Of a stretch of 64,000 nt of DNA, positions 35,630 through 44,200 are shown in pieces. Position 1 is the first letter of the stretch; the number at the start of each line of letters is the position of its first letter. The notes under the pieces were generated by a model, which saw only the letters and a list, made by a program, of their open reading frames with translations, did no database searches and was not told the origin of the DNA. The stretch is taken from assembly GCF_001427225.1 (NCBI RefSeq), contig NZ_LMFH01000001.1, positions 662,080 through 726,079 of the forward strand, in the 5' to 3' direction. This stretch comes from Lysobacter sp. Root494. Lineage in GTDB: Bacteria > Pseudomonadota > Gammaproteobacteria > Xanthomonadales > Xanthomonadaceae. Position numbers and translations under genes: made by a program.

Positions 35630-37816
35630 ATGTCTGATTATCCTCCTGGCTTGGGCAAGGGAGCACCCGTTGCTTCGGACTCGGCGACTGCGGGCCGCGG
35701 CGATCCCGCGCGCGTACTCGAAGAAATCAAGCGTATCTCCGTCGAGCTGCTCGGCTCGGTGCCAAACGGACTCTATTCACCGGTGGAATTCTCGCTGCAG
35801 GACTCGGCCGCGCGCGGCGGCGCTGCCCGCCACGTTGAAATGCAGGCGCTGGTGAAGCTGCGCCAGCAATCCGCCGCGCTGGTCATGCGTTTCCGCCAGC
35901 AGATCGCCCAGGGCTTCGACGATTTCCGTTCACTGCGCATCCGCAACCGCGGCGACCTGCCGCTGTCGCTGGTCGCCGAGAACCAGCTCGCCTTCCACCT
36001 CGCGGGGCAGCAACTCGCGGATTCGATCGAAAACCGCTTCGCCCCCGCACTGGAAACCATGAGCGCCCGGCTCGACAAGCTCGCCGATGCTTTGCAGATG
36101 CAGCCGGGTTCCAATCCGATCGGTGCGGGCCGGCTTGCCGGTGCCTTCATCGAGACCTTCCGCGACGCGCAGATGCCCAACGACCTGCAGCCGCTGATGT
36201 TCCGTGCCTACGAGCAGGAACTGTCGCGCGTGCTCGGTGACCTCTACACCCGCGTCAACCAGTTGCTGGCGTCGGCCGGCTTTGGAGTGGCGACGCAGGG
36301 GCCGCGCCCGCTGCCGCCGAAGGATGTCGAGGTGGCGCGGCACGACCAGGAATTCGAGACGGTCCAGCCCATCCGCCGCCAGCGCGCAGCCGATCCCGCG
36401 ATTGCCGCGCAGTTCGCCCAGTTGCGTTCCGAGCTGCATGCGTGGCGCCAGCAGCTGCCCGGGAATGCGCAGGCCGAAGCCTTGAACGCATTGCCGCGTC
36501 GCGAGCTGCGCACGGAGGAAGTCGCCAGCGTCGCTTCGCTGCTGCAGACGGAGTCGCCCGACATCTTCGTGCGTGCGCTGAGCGGCCAACCGGGCCAGCT
36601 CGCGCACGCGATCCGTGCACAGCTGGTCGATGGCGCACGCCGCCTCGGCCACAGCCCGGACTACACGCGCATGAGCGCGGACCAGGACGACGCGATCGAC
36701 CTGGTCGGCATGCTGTTCGAATCGCTGTTCCAGAGCTACGCGCTGCTCGACCACGCACGCCGCCTGTATGGCCGCATGGTGATGCCGTACGTGAAGGTCG
36801 CGATGTCCGACAACGGCCTGTTCGTCCAGCGCGAACATCCCGCGCGCAAGCTGCTCGATGCGATCACCGAAGCCTGCGAAGGCAACGCCGCCGCGACGCC
36901 GCAGGACCGCGAGCTGATCGAGCGCTGCGCCGCGATCTCGCAGCGCATCGTCGCCGACTACAACGAGGACCTCGCGGTATTCGAGATGGCGCATGCCGAA
37001 CTCGAAGCGCTGCTTGAACAGCACCGTCGCCGCGTCGAGCTGCAGGAAGCGCGCGCCGCGAAGGCCACGTTCGGCCGCGAGCGCCTTGGCGAAGCGCGCA
37101 CACAGGCCGATCAGGTCCTGCATTACCTGTTCCATGAGCCGATGACCGGGCCGGTGGGCGAGTTCCTCGCGCAGCCGTGGCGCCATCACCTCGTCCAGAC
37201 CTTGCTGCGCGATGGCGCCGGTTCACCGCGGCACACCGAGACGCTGGCGCTGGGCGACGCACTGCTCGACGCCGACCGCATCGCCCGCGCCGGCAACGAG
37301 GGCCGTCGTCTGGCCGATCGGCTGCTGTCATTGCAGGAATCAATCACGCAGTGCCTGGCCAGTTCGGGCCTGGACGAAGATGCCGCCACGCAGCAGCTCG
37401 CCGAATTGATCCGCGCACTGGCGTTGCCGGACGTGCCGCGCAACCTGCAACCTGTACCCGCGCCGGTCGTCGACGAGGAAGCGGCAAGCGAAGACGCGTC
37501 GTTGTGGCTCGCCGGCGGCACCGACACGATCAGCCACGATCCGGAGCTGGCCGCGCGCATGCGCCGCCTGTTGCCCGGCGAATGGCTGCGCCTGATGGAT
37601 CCCGCCGGCCAGGCCGTTGCGGTGAAGGTGGCCTGGATCAGCCCGATGACGGGGCGCTTCCTGCTGGTGAACCGTCGCGGCCTGCGCGTGCTGGTGGCTT
37701 CGGCGACCGAGCTCGCGGCATTGGCGCAGGCCGGACGCCTGCACGTCGGCGCCGAGCGTGCGCCGACCGACGAAGCGATGCGCGTGCTTCGCGACCGCCT
37801 GGCTCGCGCTGCGTAA
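35630..37816 (+). CDS. DUF1631 family protein
   Basis: A 728-residue cytosolic protein that is mostly alpha-helical. The N-terminal half shows SVPNGLYSPVEFSLQD, LVAENQLAFHLAGQQLADSI and LVAMLFE-like helices (LVGMLFESLFQSYALLDHARR). The C-terminal ~80 residues form a beta domain with GEWLRLMDPAGQAVAVKVAW and NRRGLRVLVASATELAALA. This is the DUF1631 pattern seen in xanthomonads and pseudomonads. Some C-terminal parts resemble PilZ-like folds, but the canonical RxxxR c-di-GMP motif is not obvious. Function unknown. The ATG at 35630 has GGAAGGG 9 bases upstream. Confidence 0.85.
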   Translation: MSDYPPGLGKGAPVASDSATAGRGDPARVLEEIKRISVELLGSVPNGLYSPVEFSLQDSAARGGAARHVEMQALVKLRQQSAALVMRFRQQIAQGFDDFRSLRIRNRGDLPLSLVAENQLAFHLAGQQLADSIENRFAPALETMSARLDKLADALQMQPGSNPIGAGRLAGAFIETFRDAQMPNDLQPLMFRAYEQELSRVLGDLYTRVNQLLASAGFGVATQGPRPLPPKDVEVARHDQEFETVQPIRRQRAADPAIAAQFAQLRSELHAWRQQLPGNAQAEALNALPRRELRTEEVASVASLLQTESPDIFVRALSGQPGQLAHAIRAQLVDGARRLGHSPDYTRMSADQDDAIDLVGMLFESLFQSYALLDHARRLYGRMVMPYVKVAMSDNGLFVQREHPARKLLDAITEACEGNAAATPQDRELIERCAAISQRIVADYNEDLAVFEMAHAELEALLEQHRRRVELQEARAAKATFGRERLGEARTQADQVLHYLFHEPMTGPVGEFLAQPWRHHLVQTLLRDGAGSPRHTETLALGDALLDADRIARAGNEGRRLADRLLSLQESITQCLASSGLDEDAATQQLAELIRALALPDVPRNLQPVPAPVVDEEAASEDASLWLAGGTDTISHDPELAARMRRLLPGEWLRLMDPAGQAVAVKVAWISPMTGRFLLVNRRGLRVLVASATELAALAQAGRLHVGAERAPTDEAMRVLRDRLARAA

Positions 37817-37840
37817 GCAAGCGGTGCGATGGTTACGAGG

Positions 37841-37870
37841 GAGGCGGCTTCGTGCCGCTTCTTTCGTTTC
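37841..37870 (+). terminator. Terminator of the DUF1631 gene
   Basis: GAGGCGGC (37841-37848) pairs with GCCGCTTC (37854-37861) with one wobble, around a 5-base loop, followed by TTTCGTTTC. It lies 24 bases after the stop. Confidence 0.7.
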
Positions 37871-37990
37871 AGGGATGCCGACGCCGCACACGACGTGAGA
37901 TTGCCAACGCACGGCGAGGCGTTGCGCAGTCCGCTGCACGGTGTGCGACCTTTGGTTACGATGCCATGACTATCTGGCGCGGAGCGCGGC

Positions 37991-39115
37991 ATGACGGCAG
38001 GGCAGGGAATCACCGTTGCAGTGGCGAGCGAAACCGCAAGCGGCGAACGCCGCGTCGCGATCACGCCGGAAACGTGCAGGAAGCTCGTCGCGCTCGGAGC
38101 GCAGGTGCGCGTGCAGCGCGGCGCAGGCTTCCCGGCGGGCTTCACCGATGACGCGTATGCCACGGCGGGCGCGCAGCTCACCAGTGATGCGGCTTCGACA
38201 CTGGACGATGCCGACCTGGTGCTATGCGTGCAGCCGCCTCCCGCTACGACACTGGCGCAGCTGAAGACCGGCGCCGCACTCGTCGGCATGCTCGCCCCAC
38301 AAGCCGACCCGGCGCGCAGCGAGGCCATTACGTCGCGCCAGTTGCATGCGTTTCCGCTGGAGCGCCTGCCGCGCACGACGCGTGCGCAGGCGATGGACAT
38401 CCTCAGCTCGCAGGCCGGCATGGCCGGTTACAAGGCGACGCTGATCGCTGCGCAGCTGGCGCCGCGTTTCTTCCCGATGCTGACGACCGCAGCGGGCACG
38501 ATCCGTCCGTCGAAAGTGCTGATCGTCGGTGCCGGTGTCGCCGGCCTGCAGGCGATCGCCACCGCCAGGCGCCTGGGCGCGCAGGTGGAAGGCTTCGACG
38601 TGCGCCCGGAAACGCGCGAACAGATCGAATCGCTGGGCGGCAAGTTCCTTGACCTCGGCGTGAGCGCGGCGGGCGAGGGTGGTTATGCGCGCCAGCTCAC
38701 CGATGAAGAGCGCGCGCTGCAGCAGCAGCGCCTCGCCGATCACCTGAAGACGATCGACGTCATGGTGTGCACCGCCGCGGTGCCGGGACGGCCGGCGCCG
38801 AAGATCATCAGTGCCGCGATGGTCGCGGGCATGAAACCGGGCAGCGTGATCGTCGACCTCGCCGCGGAAACCGGCGGCAACTGCGAACTCACTCGTCCGG
38901 GCGAAACGATTTCCAGCGAGAACGGCGTGACGATCGCCGGCCCCCTCAACCTCGCCAGCATGGGCGCCGTGCACGCAAGCGAGATGTACGCGCGCAACCT
39001 GCTGAACTTCGTCAGCCTGTTCGTGAAGGATGGAACGATCGCGTTCGACTGGAACGACGAGCTGCTGGCGAAGACGGTTTTCCCGGCCCGCGGGGAGTCC
39101 GCCGGACCCTCTTGA
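37991..39115 (+). CDS. pntAA: NAD(P) transhydrogenase subunit alpha part 1
   Basis: A 374-residue NAD(H)-binding subunit (domain I) of the proton-pumping transhydrogenase. Landmarks are RVAITPETCRKLVALG, the RQD-loop region SSQAGMAGYKA, the Rossmann motif VLIVGAGVAGLQAIATARRLG (quoted in part), FDVRPETREQIESLGG, and GSVIVDLAAETGGNCELT. It lacks the membrane helices found in fused PntA, which are encoded by the separate pntAB gene. pntAB and pntB lie 2 kb further on the same strand, beyond an opposing four-gene operon, so pntAA must be transcribed on its own. It ends at a strong terminator. Confidence 0.96.
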   Translation: MTAGQGITVAVASETASGERRVAITPETCRKLVALGAQVRVQRGAGFPAGFTDDAYATAGAQLTSDAASTLDDADLVLCVQPPPATTLAQLKTGAALVGMLAPQADPARSEAITSRQLHAFPLERLPRTTRAQAMDILSSQAGMAGYKATLIAAQLAPRFFPMLTTAAGTIRPSKVLIVGAGVAGLQAIATARRLGAQVEGFDVRPETREQIESLGGKFLDLGVSAAGEGGYARQLTDEERALQQQRLADHLKTIDVMVCTAAVPGRPAPKIISAAMVAGMKPGSVIVDLAAETGGNCELTRPGETISSENGVTIAGPLNLASMGAVHASEMYARNLLNFVSLFVKDGTIAFDWNDELLAKTVFPARGESAGPS

Positions 39116-39136
39116 GCGTGCCGGTCAGGAACGACA

Positions 39137-39165
39137 AAGGGCGGGGATAACCCGCCCTTCGCTTT
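39137..39165 (+). terminator. Terminator between pntAA and the DUF3106 gene
   Basis: AAGGGCGGG (39137-39145) pairs with CCCGCCCTT (39151-39159) around GATAA, followed by CGCTTTTG. It separates convergent pntAA and the DUF3106 gene. Confidence 0.85.
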
Positions 39166-39182
39166 TGCAGCAGTCGCGACAA

Positions 39183-39632
39183 TCAGCGCTGCGGAGCCGG
39201 GTGCGCCTTGATCCAGGCTTCACGCTCGGCCGGCGTCATCGCCTTCCACTTTGCGCGCAGCTCCTGGCGTTGCTCCGGGGTCAACTTGCGCATCTCGCCG
39301 AAGAGGGCGCGGGTCTGCGTGCGCTGTTCCGGGGACATATGACCCCAGCGCTTCATGCCGCGGTGTGCGCGCTGGCGCTGCTCGGGCGTCATCGTCTGCC
39401 AGCGCTGGGCGTGTTCCATCATTCGCGCGCGCGCTTCGGGATTGCTGTTCCAGCGTTCGCGCACGGGAGCGACCAGCATTTCGCGCTCGGCGACGCTCAG
39501 CTGCTCCCACGCGGGATAAGAACGGGCCGGAGTCGACGTAGCATGCTTTGCCGGCGCGGCTGGTGCGTTCTGCGCGAAGGCGGGCGCGCTGCACAGCAGG
39601 GAAAACGCGAGAACAGAGGTGAACAGTTTCAT
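39183..39632 (-). CDS. Exported DUF3106 protein
   Basis: A 149-residue protein with a signal peptide (MKLFTSVLAFSLLCSAPAFA) and a helical domain built on repeated TPEQR motifs: TMTPEQRQRAHRGMKRW, MSPEQRTQTRALFGEM, LTPEQRQELRAKWKAM and MTPAEREAWIKAH. DUF3106 resembles CpxP/Spy-like periplasmic chaperones and metal sensors in its LTPEQR repeats. It is the last gene of a sigma-factor operon, 3 bases after the anti-sigma-like gene, so an envelope-stress role is likely but unproven. Confidence 0.85.
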   Translation of the reverse strand: MKLFTSVLAFSLLCSAPAFAQNAPAAPAKHATSTPARSYPAWEQLSVAEREMLVAPVRERWNSNPEARARMMEHAQRWQTMTPEQRQRAHRGMKRWGHMSPEQRTQTRALFGEMRKLTPEQRQELRAKWKAMTPAEREAWIKAHPAPQR

Positions 39633-39635
39633 GGG

Positions 39636-39998
39636 TTACTCCGTTACGAGTTCGGTGTCATTGGATGCGAGCCACATGTAGAGCTCGGGCGATTCATCGA
39701 GGGCGGCGTAGACGTCGCCCGGTTCGTTGTTGTCGGTCGCGGTGACGATGGCGGGCTCCACCGGCGCGTCCTGCATGGGCTGGCGAAGGAAAACACCGCC
39801 GGCGACAAGTGCGATCGCACAGGTAGCGGCCAGCGGCCAGGCCTGCAGGCGCGGCTTCGCGGGCGACGTGCGTGGCGAAGGCTGCGGACGCAGTTGCACG
39901 AAGGTGCGCGGCGAAACGTGCTCGACGGCCTGCGCGTGTATCCGGCGCAGCTTCGCGTCGAAGTCGTTGCGTTCGTCGTGGTCGTGGCCGGTGTTCAT
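39636..39998 (-). CDS. DUF3619-like single-pass membrane protein (probable anti-sigma)
   Basis: A 120-residue protein with a cytoplasmic N-terminus (NDFDAKLRRIHAQAVEHVSP), one membrane helix (WPLAATCAIALVAGGVFL, ~54-72) and an acidic periplasmic tail ending DESPELYMWLASNDTELVTE. Its ATG overlaps the sigma stop (ATGA) and the DUF3106 gene follows at once. The sigma / DUF3619 / DUF3106 order is a recurring cluster in proteobacteria, and an anti-sigma role is inferred from it. Confidence 0.72.
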   Translation of the reverse strand: MNTGHDHDERNDFDAKLRRIHAQAVEHVSPRTFVQLRPQPSPRTSPAKPRLQAWPLAATCAIALVAGGVFLRQPMQDAPVEPAIVTATDNNEPGDVYAALDESPELYMWLASNDTELVTE

Positions 39999-40561
39999 CG
40001 GAAATCCTCCAGTTGCTTCTGCAGCGCTTCGCGCGCCCGCGAGAGATGCGTTTTCACCGCTCCCTCGCTGCAGCCCATGGCGCGTGCGGTGGTGGCGACG
40101 TCCAGTTCTTCGAAGATGCGCAGGCCGAAGGCTTCGCGCTGGCGCCGCGGCAACCGCCGCAGCGCGGCGACGATGTGTTGCCACGCTTCCTGGCCTTCGT
40201 GGCTGCGCGATGGATCGGCGCCCGGATCGGTCCAGTCGACGCTCTGCTGCTCGTCGCCATGCGGCGACAGCCAGCGCAGCCGCAGCACGCCACGGCGCTG
40301 CGCATCGACGATGCGGCTGCGCAGGATGCTCCAGAACAGCGGCGTCCATTCGGACGCCGGCCGGTCGCGGTAGGCGAGCATCTTCGTCATCGCGTCCTGC
40401 ACCACGTCGCGCGCGTCTTCCCGATGGCGCAGGCCGGTTTCCGCGAAGCGGAACGCGCGCGTCGCGATGCCGGAGAGGAAGCCCTCCAGCGTCGCCGCCT
40501 CTCCCGTTCCAACGGAAGAGGCGTTCGGCGATTCCATCGTGGAGGTCATGGGCACCAGCAT
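39995..40561 (-). CDS. ECF-type RNA polymerase sigma factor
   Basis: A 188-residue sigma factor. Region 2 is GLRHREDARDVVQDAMTKML followed by WTPLFWSILRSRIVDAQRR. Region 4 is ALRRLPRRQREAFGLRIFEE and the helix-turn-helix DVATTARAMGCSEGAVKTHLS. The ATG at 40561 has GAGG 7 bases upstream, inside the end of the preceding gene's stop region (gap of 9 bases). It should control its own operon. It is distinct from the sigma factor at 7.1 kb: this one is a shorter EcfG/RpoE-like relative with a different anti-sigma partner. Confidence 0.9.
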   Translation of the reverse strand: MLVPMTSTMESPNASSVGTGEAATLEGFLSGIATRAFRFAETGLRHREDARDVVQDAMTKMLAYRDRPASEWTPLFWSILRSRIVDAQRRGVLRLRWLSPHGDEQQSVDWTDPGADPSRSHEGQEAWQHIVAALRRLPRRQREAFGLRIFEELDVATTARAMGCSEGAVKTHLSRAREALQKQLEDFR

Positions 40562-40570
40562 GCATCGACC

Positions 40571-40933
40571 TCAGTGTCTGCCGTCCGAACGGCGGTCCCA
40601 GCGGCGGTCGAAGCGATGGCCCCGGCGATCCCAGCGCGCGTCGGCGACGTGGCCGCGATGGTCCAGGCGCGCATCGATGCGGTCGCCCTTGCGGTCGAGG
40701 CGATATGCCTTCCGGTAATGACCATTCGACGCGGCATGCGCGGCGCGGTGGTCGAGGCGCGTGTCGATGCGGTCGCCCCTGTTGTCGAGGCGGTGCTCGA
40801 TGCGATCGCCCTTGCGGTCCATGCGGTGTTCGACGCGGTCGCCGAAATCATGGGCGCCGGCCACCGTGCTTGCGGTCAGCAGGCCCAGGCCAAGAGCGGC
40901 CTTCAAGGAAGCGTGTACCAGCCATGCCTTCAT
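40571..40933 (-). CDS. Exported protein with 11-residue Asp/Arg/His repeats
   Basis: A 120-residue protein with a signal peptide (KAALGLGLLTASTVAGA then HDF). The rest is made of charged 11-residue units: DRVEHRMDRKG, DRIEHRLDNRG, DRIDTRLDHRA, then DRIDARLDHRG, HVADARWDRRG and HRFDRRWDRRS. Alternating D/R/H with periodic I/L/V suggests an amphipathic helix or a metal-binding surface. It directly precedes the sigma gene (9-base gap) and is probably its first operon gene. I do not recognise a named family. Confidence 0.75.
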   Translation of the reverse strand: MKAWLVHASLKAALGLGLLTASTVAGAHDFGDRVEHRMDRKGDRIEHRLDNRGDRIDTRLDHRAAHAASNGHYRKAYRLDRKGDRIDARLDHRGHVADARWDRRGHRFDRRWDRRSDGRH

Positions 40934-41084
40934 GTGCGTTCTCCCGGCAGGCTGGGGCGCGGAGTGCGCCGTGGATGTCGGCCTGCATGAGGGGAAACGT
41001 GTGACGCCGATGGCGGTTGACACGGCATCCGCTGCGTTCACGGATCGTTATGATGGGGACAACGCGACCCTGGGGAAGACACGC

Positions 41085-41387
41085 ATGACGGACGGTCTGG
41101 TAGCGCTGTACATCTTCATGCTGGCGGCCATCGCCGGCCACGTGATCATCTCGCGGGTGCCGGTGATCCTGCACACGCCGCTGATGTCGGGCTCCAACTT
41201 CATCCACGGCATCGTGCTGATCGGCGCGATGGTGGTGCTGGGGCATGCGGATACGACGTTGGAGAAGGTGATCGGTTTCGTCGCCGTACTGCTCGGCGCC
41301 GGTAATGCGGCCGGCGGTTACGTGGTGACCGAACGCATGCTGGAGATGTTCAAGCCTTCGCAGAAGAAGAGCGGGGGCAAGGCATGA
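41085..41387 (+). CDS. pntAB: NAD(P) transhydrogenase subunit alpha part 2
   Basis: A 100-residue membrane subunit with three or four helices: LVALYIFMLAAIAGHVIISRV, GSNFIHGIVLIGAMVVLGHA, and VIGFVAVLLGAGNAAGGYVV, each quoted in part. It corresponds to the C-terminal membrane part of fused PntA. The ATG at 41085 follows GGGGAAGACACGC. Its stop overlaps the pntB start as ATGA. The upstream region also carries the divergent start of the repeat-protein/sigma operon. Confidence 0.95.
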   Translation: MTDGLVALYIFMLAAIAGHVIISRVPVILHTPLMSGSNFIHGIVLIGAMVVLGHADTTLEKVIGFVAVLLGAGNAAGGYVVTERMLEMFKPSQKKSGGKA

Positions 41388-42787
41388 GCGGCTTCTCGAC
41401 GGCAGCGACATGGATTGCGGCCGCGAGTTACTTCGTGGCGGCGACCTTGTTCCTGCTGGGCCTGCAACGCATGGCATCGCCGATTACCGCGCGCAGCGGC
41501 ATCCGCTGGGCGGGACTGGGCATGGTGATCGCCACGGTCGCGACGTTCCTGCTGCCTGGCCTGCACAATATGGCGTTGATCGTCACTGCGCTGGCGATCG
41601 GCACGTTGCTGGCGTGGGTGTCGGGCAAGAAGGTCGCGATCACCGACATGCCGCAGATGGTTGCGCTCTACAACGGCATGGGCGGCGGTTCGGCGGCGGC
41701 GATCGGCGCGGTTGAATTGCTGCGTTTTTCTGCCGAAGGGCGGCCGCCATCGACGATCACGCTGGTGCTTGGCGTCACCGGTGCGTTGATCGGCGCGGTG
41801 TCGCTGTCGGGTTCGGTCATCGCGTGGGCCAAGCTCGATGGCCGCATGGACAAGCGCTACACTTTTCCCGGGCAGCAGCTGTTCAACGCGGCAGTGGCAA
41901 TTGCCGCGGTGGTGCTCGGTGGCATCGTGATCCATTCGCTCGGCGTGCCCGCGATCATCGCGTTCTTCATCGCCGCGCTCGCGCTGGGCGTGCTGATGAC
42001 GCTGCCGATCGGCGGTGCCGACATGCCGGTCGTGATCTCGCTGTACAACGCACTGACCGGCCTCGCGGTCGCGTTCGAAGGCTACGTGCTCGGCAACCAG
42101 GCGCTGATCATCGCCGGCATGATGGTCGGCGCGGCGGGCATGCTGTTGACGCGACTGATGGCGAAGGCGATGAATCGGCCGATCCGCGGCGTGCTGTTCT
42201 CCAATTTCGGCGGCGGCGGCCAGATGCAGGAAATCGGCGGCTCGCAGAAGCCCATCGAAGCCGGCGACGTTGCCGCGATGATGGCCTTCGCCGAACGCGT
42301 GGTGATCGTTCCCGGCTATGGCCTCGCCGTCGCGCAGGCCCAGCACAAAGTGTGGGAGCTGGCACAGAAACTGATCGACCGTGGGGTCAAGGTGAAGTTC
42401 GCCATCCACCCGGTTGCGGGTCGCATGCCCGGCCACATGAACGTGCTCCTGGCCGAGGCGGGCGTCCCTTACGACCTGATCGCCGACATGGACGACATCA
42501 ATCCCGAATTCGCCAACACCGATGTCGCGCTGGTTATCGGCGCGAACGACGTGGTGAATCCGGTGGCGAAAACCGATCCGGCTTCGCCGATCTACGGCAT
42601 GCCGATCCTCGACGTGGTCAATTCGAAGAACACCATCGTCATCAAGCGCGGCAAGGGCACGGGTTTCGCGGGCATCGAGAATGCGCTGTTCTACGCGGAC
42701 AACACGCGCATGCTGTTCGGCGACGGCGCCAGCATGGTCGCCGCGCTGGTGAGCGAACTGAAGGCACTGGACGGCGGTGGACACTGA
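41384..42787 (+). CDS. pntB: NAD(P) transhydrogenase subunit beta
   Basis: A 467-residue protein. The N-terminal ~270 residues form about nine membrane helices (domain II) with GMGGGSAAAIGAVELL and TLPIGGADMPVVISLYNALTG, lining the proton path. The C-terminal domain III binds NADP(H): VIVPGYGLAVAQAQHKVWEL, HPVAGRMPGHMNVLLAEA, DDINPEFANTDVALVIGAND, and the final IKRGKGTGFAGIENALFY (each quoted in part). Length matches PntB (462-470). With PntAA and PntAB it couples proton entry to NADPH formation. Confidence 0.97.
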   Translation: MSGFSTAATWIAAASYFVAATLFLLGLQRMASPITARSGIRWAGLGMVIATVATFLLPGLHNMALIVTALAIGTLLAWVSGKKVAITDMPQMVALYNGMGGGSAAAIGAVELLRFSAEGRPPSTITLVLGVTGALIGAVSLSGSVIAWAKLDGRMDKRYTFPGQQLFNAAVAIAAVVLGGIVIHSLGVPAIIAFFIAALALGVLMTLPIGGADMPVVISLYNALTGLAVAFEGYVLGNQALIIAGMMVGAAGMLLTRLMAKAMNRPIRGVLFSNFGGGGQMQEIGGSQKPIEAGDVAAMMAFAERVVIVPGYGLAVAQAQHKVWELAQKLIDRGVKVKFAIHPVAGRMPGHMNVLLAEAGVPYDLIADMDDINPEFANTDVALVIGANDVVNPVAKTDPASPIYGMPILDVVNSKNTIVIKRGKGTGFAGIENALFYADNTRMLFGDGASMVAALVSELKALDGGGH

Positions 42788-42818
42788 ATCAATGCCATCG
42801 GCTCACGGAGGGCAGGGC

Positions 42819-43235
42819 ATGAAAACGGATTTCCTGCGCACGGATTTGATGCGTAACGTCCGGCTCGTGGCGTCGACCACGTTGTTGTCGGTTTGGGGCT
42901 ACTCGCACCTCGCCGCGACGCCCGTGCTGGGCGACACGATCCTGCCGCTGCTGGTGGCGTTGTTCATCGCGCCTGGCGCGAACTGGTTCGAGCGTCGCGG
43001 CGGCGGTTACAAGCCTTGGCTGTTCGCGCTGCTCGCGTTGGTTGCGCTGACCGGATTGATGTTCTGGGCCGGGACGGAAGAGACGCTCGGCGCATTCGCG
43101 CACAGTCCCTGGTTCGTGTTGCCCGTGTGGACGCTGGCGTTGTACGGAGTGGTCCGCAACGCTACCGGTGCCGAGCGCTCGGCAGCGGCGGCGCGTGCTG
43201 CGTCCGCGGCCGCGCATGCGTCGGACGTGGGCTGA
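42819..43235 (+). CDS. Hypothetical three-helix membrane protein
   Basis: A 138-residue protein with hydrophobic stretches at about 15-35, 37-50 (TILPLLVALFIAPGANW), 62-80 (WLFALLALVALTGLMFWAG) and 94-112 (FVLPVWTLALYGVVRN), and an Ala-rich C-terminal tail. It lies 31 bases after pntB behind GGAGG, so it is probably co-transcribed with it. The 3' end overlaps the convergent AraC gene by 74 bases. I do not recognise a family. Confidence 0.65.
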   Translation: MKTDFLRTDLMRNVRLVASTTLLSVWGYSHLAATPVLGDTILPLLVALFIAPGANWFERRGGGYKPWLFALLALVALTGLMFWAGTEETLGAFAHSPWFVLPVWTLALYGVVRNATGAERSAAAARAASAAAHASDVG

Positions 43236-44103
43236 TCTGGCGTAGGGCCGTCGCAGGCAGGCGACGCGCCTGCGTGGTGGTCAGGCCGTAGGCGCTCTTG
43301 AAGGCGCGGCAAAACGCGCTCTGGCTTTCGAAACCGAGCCGTTCGGTGATCTCGCAGACGGGCATTTCGCTCTCGCGCACCATCGACCACGCGCGTGCAA
43401 GACGCAGTCGCGCGGCATGTTCACTGGGTGTTTCGCCGAAAGCGTCGCGGTACATGCGGATCAGGTGCCACGGCGAATAGCTGGCGACGCGGGCCAACCG
43501 CGCAAGGCTGAAGTGATTGTCGCTGTCGTGTTCGATCAGGTGGTGCACGCGTAGCAGCCGCTGCAAGGTGAGATAACGCCGCTGCGGGGTGCGGCCGTTG
43601 CAGCGGTTCGTCAGCGGTTGCAGGGCGCATTGTTGCTCCATGAGCATCGTGCAGAGCGCCAGCGTCGCGGCTTCGCACGCGTCGGGCTCGCGATCGTCGC
43701 GCAACAGGCGCGCCAGGCGGACGAATGCGCGAAGCACCTTGCGCTCGCACGGCGCCTGCATCGGTAACCAACCCGGTGGCGGCGACGGGATCGTGCGCAT
43801 CACGGTGTTCCATGCATTCTGCGGACCCGCCAACACCAGCCATGTACCGGGCCCTTCCGCATGCCCCTGCATTGCATCGCGCGTGATCAGGAGATGGCGT
43901 CGCGGCAATCGCCAACGACTGCAGGCGGATTCCATGTGCAGATCGTGGCGAAGAGGCAGCCATAGCGACCATGTGCCGGCAGGCACTTCCAGCCGCGCAC
44001 CCGGTCCGGCAGCGCGGATGAGTTGCAGGCGATCGCCGGAAGCCAGGCCGGGGTCGAACGCCGTATCGCTTCTGAGCGGATGAAGGTCCGTTGCCACGGA
44101 CAC
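43162..44103 (-). CDS. AraC-family transcriptional regulator
   Basis: A 313-residue regulator with an N-terminal cupin-like sensor region (~20-140) and a C-terminal double helix-turn-helix (~185-290). The latter includes FSLARLARVASYSPWHLIRMYRDAFGETP and VCEITERLGFESQSAFCRAFKSAYG, quoted in part. A Pro/Arg-rich tail of about 25 residues follows and overlaps the end of the neighbouring gene. It lies 97 bases after a run of three paralogous membrane-protein genes on the same strand and may regulate them. Ligand unknown. Confidence 0.88.
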   Translation of the reverse strand: MSVATDLHPLRSDTAFDPGLASGDRLQLIRAAGPGARLEVPAGTWSLWLPLRHDLHMESACSRWRLPRRHLLITRDAMQGHAEGPGTWLVLAGPQNAWNTVMRTIPSPPPGWLPMQAPCERKVLRAFVRLARLLRDDREPDACEAATLALCTMLMEQQCALQPLTNRCNGRTPQRRYLTLQRLLRVHHLIEHDSDNHFSLARLARVASYSPWHLIRMYRDAFGETPSEHAARLRLARAWSMVRESEMPVCEITERLGFESQSAFCRAFKSAYGLTTTQARRLPATALRQISPRPTHARPRTQHAPPLPSARHR

Positions 44104-44200
44104 CTCCGGAATGTGCGCGGATTGCGTACAGCTCAGGCTAGGCGGGCGTGTGGACGGCGCACAGCACCAGTTGCTGGCGTTTCGATGGGGCCAATTGCGC

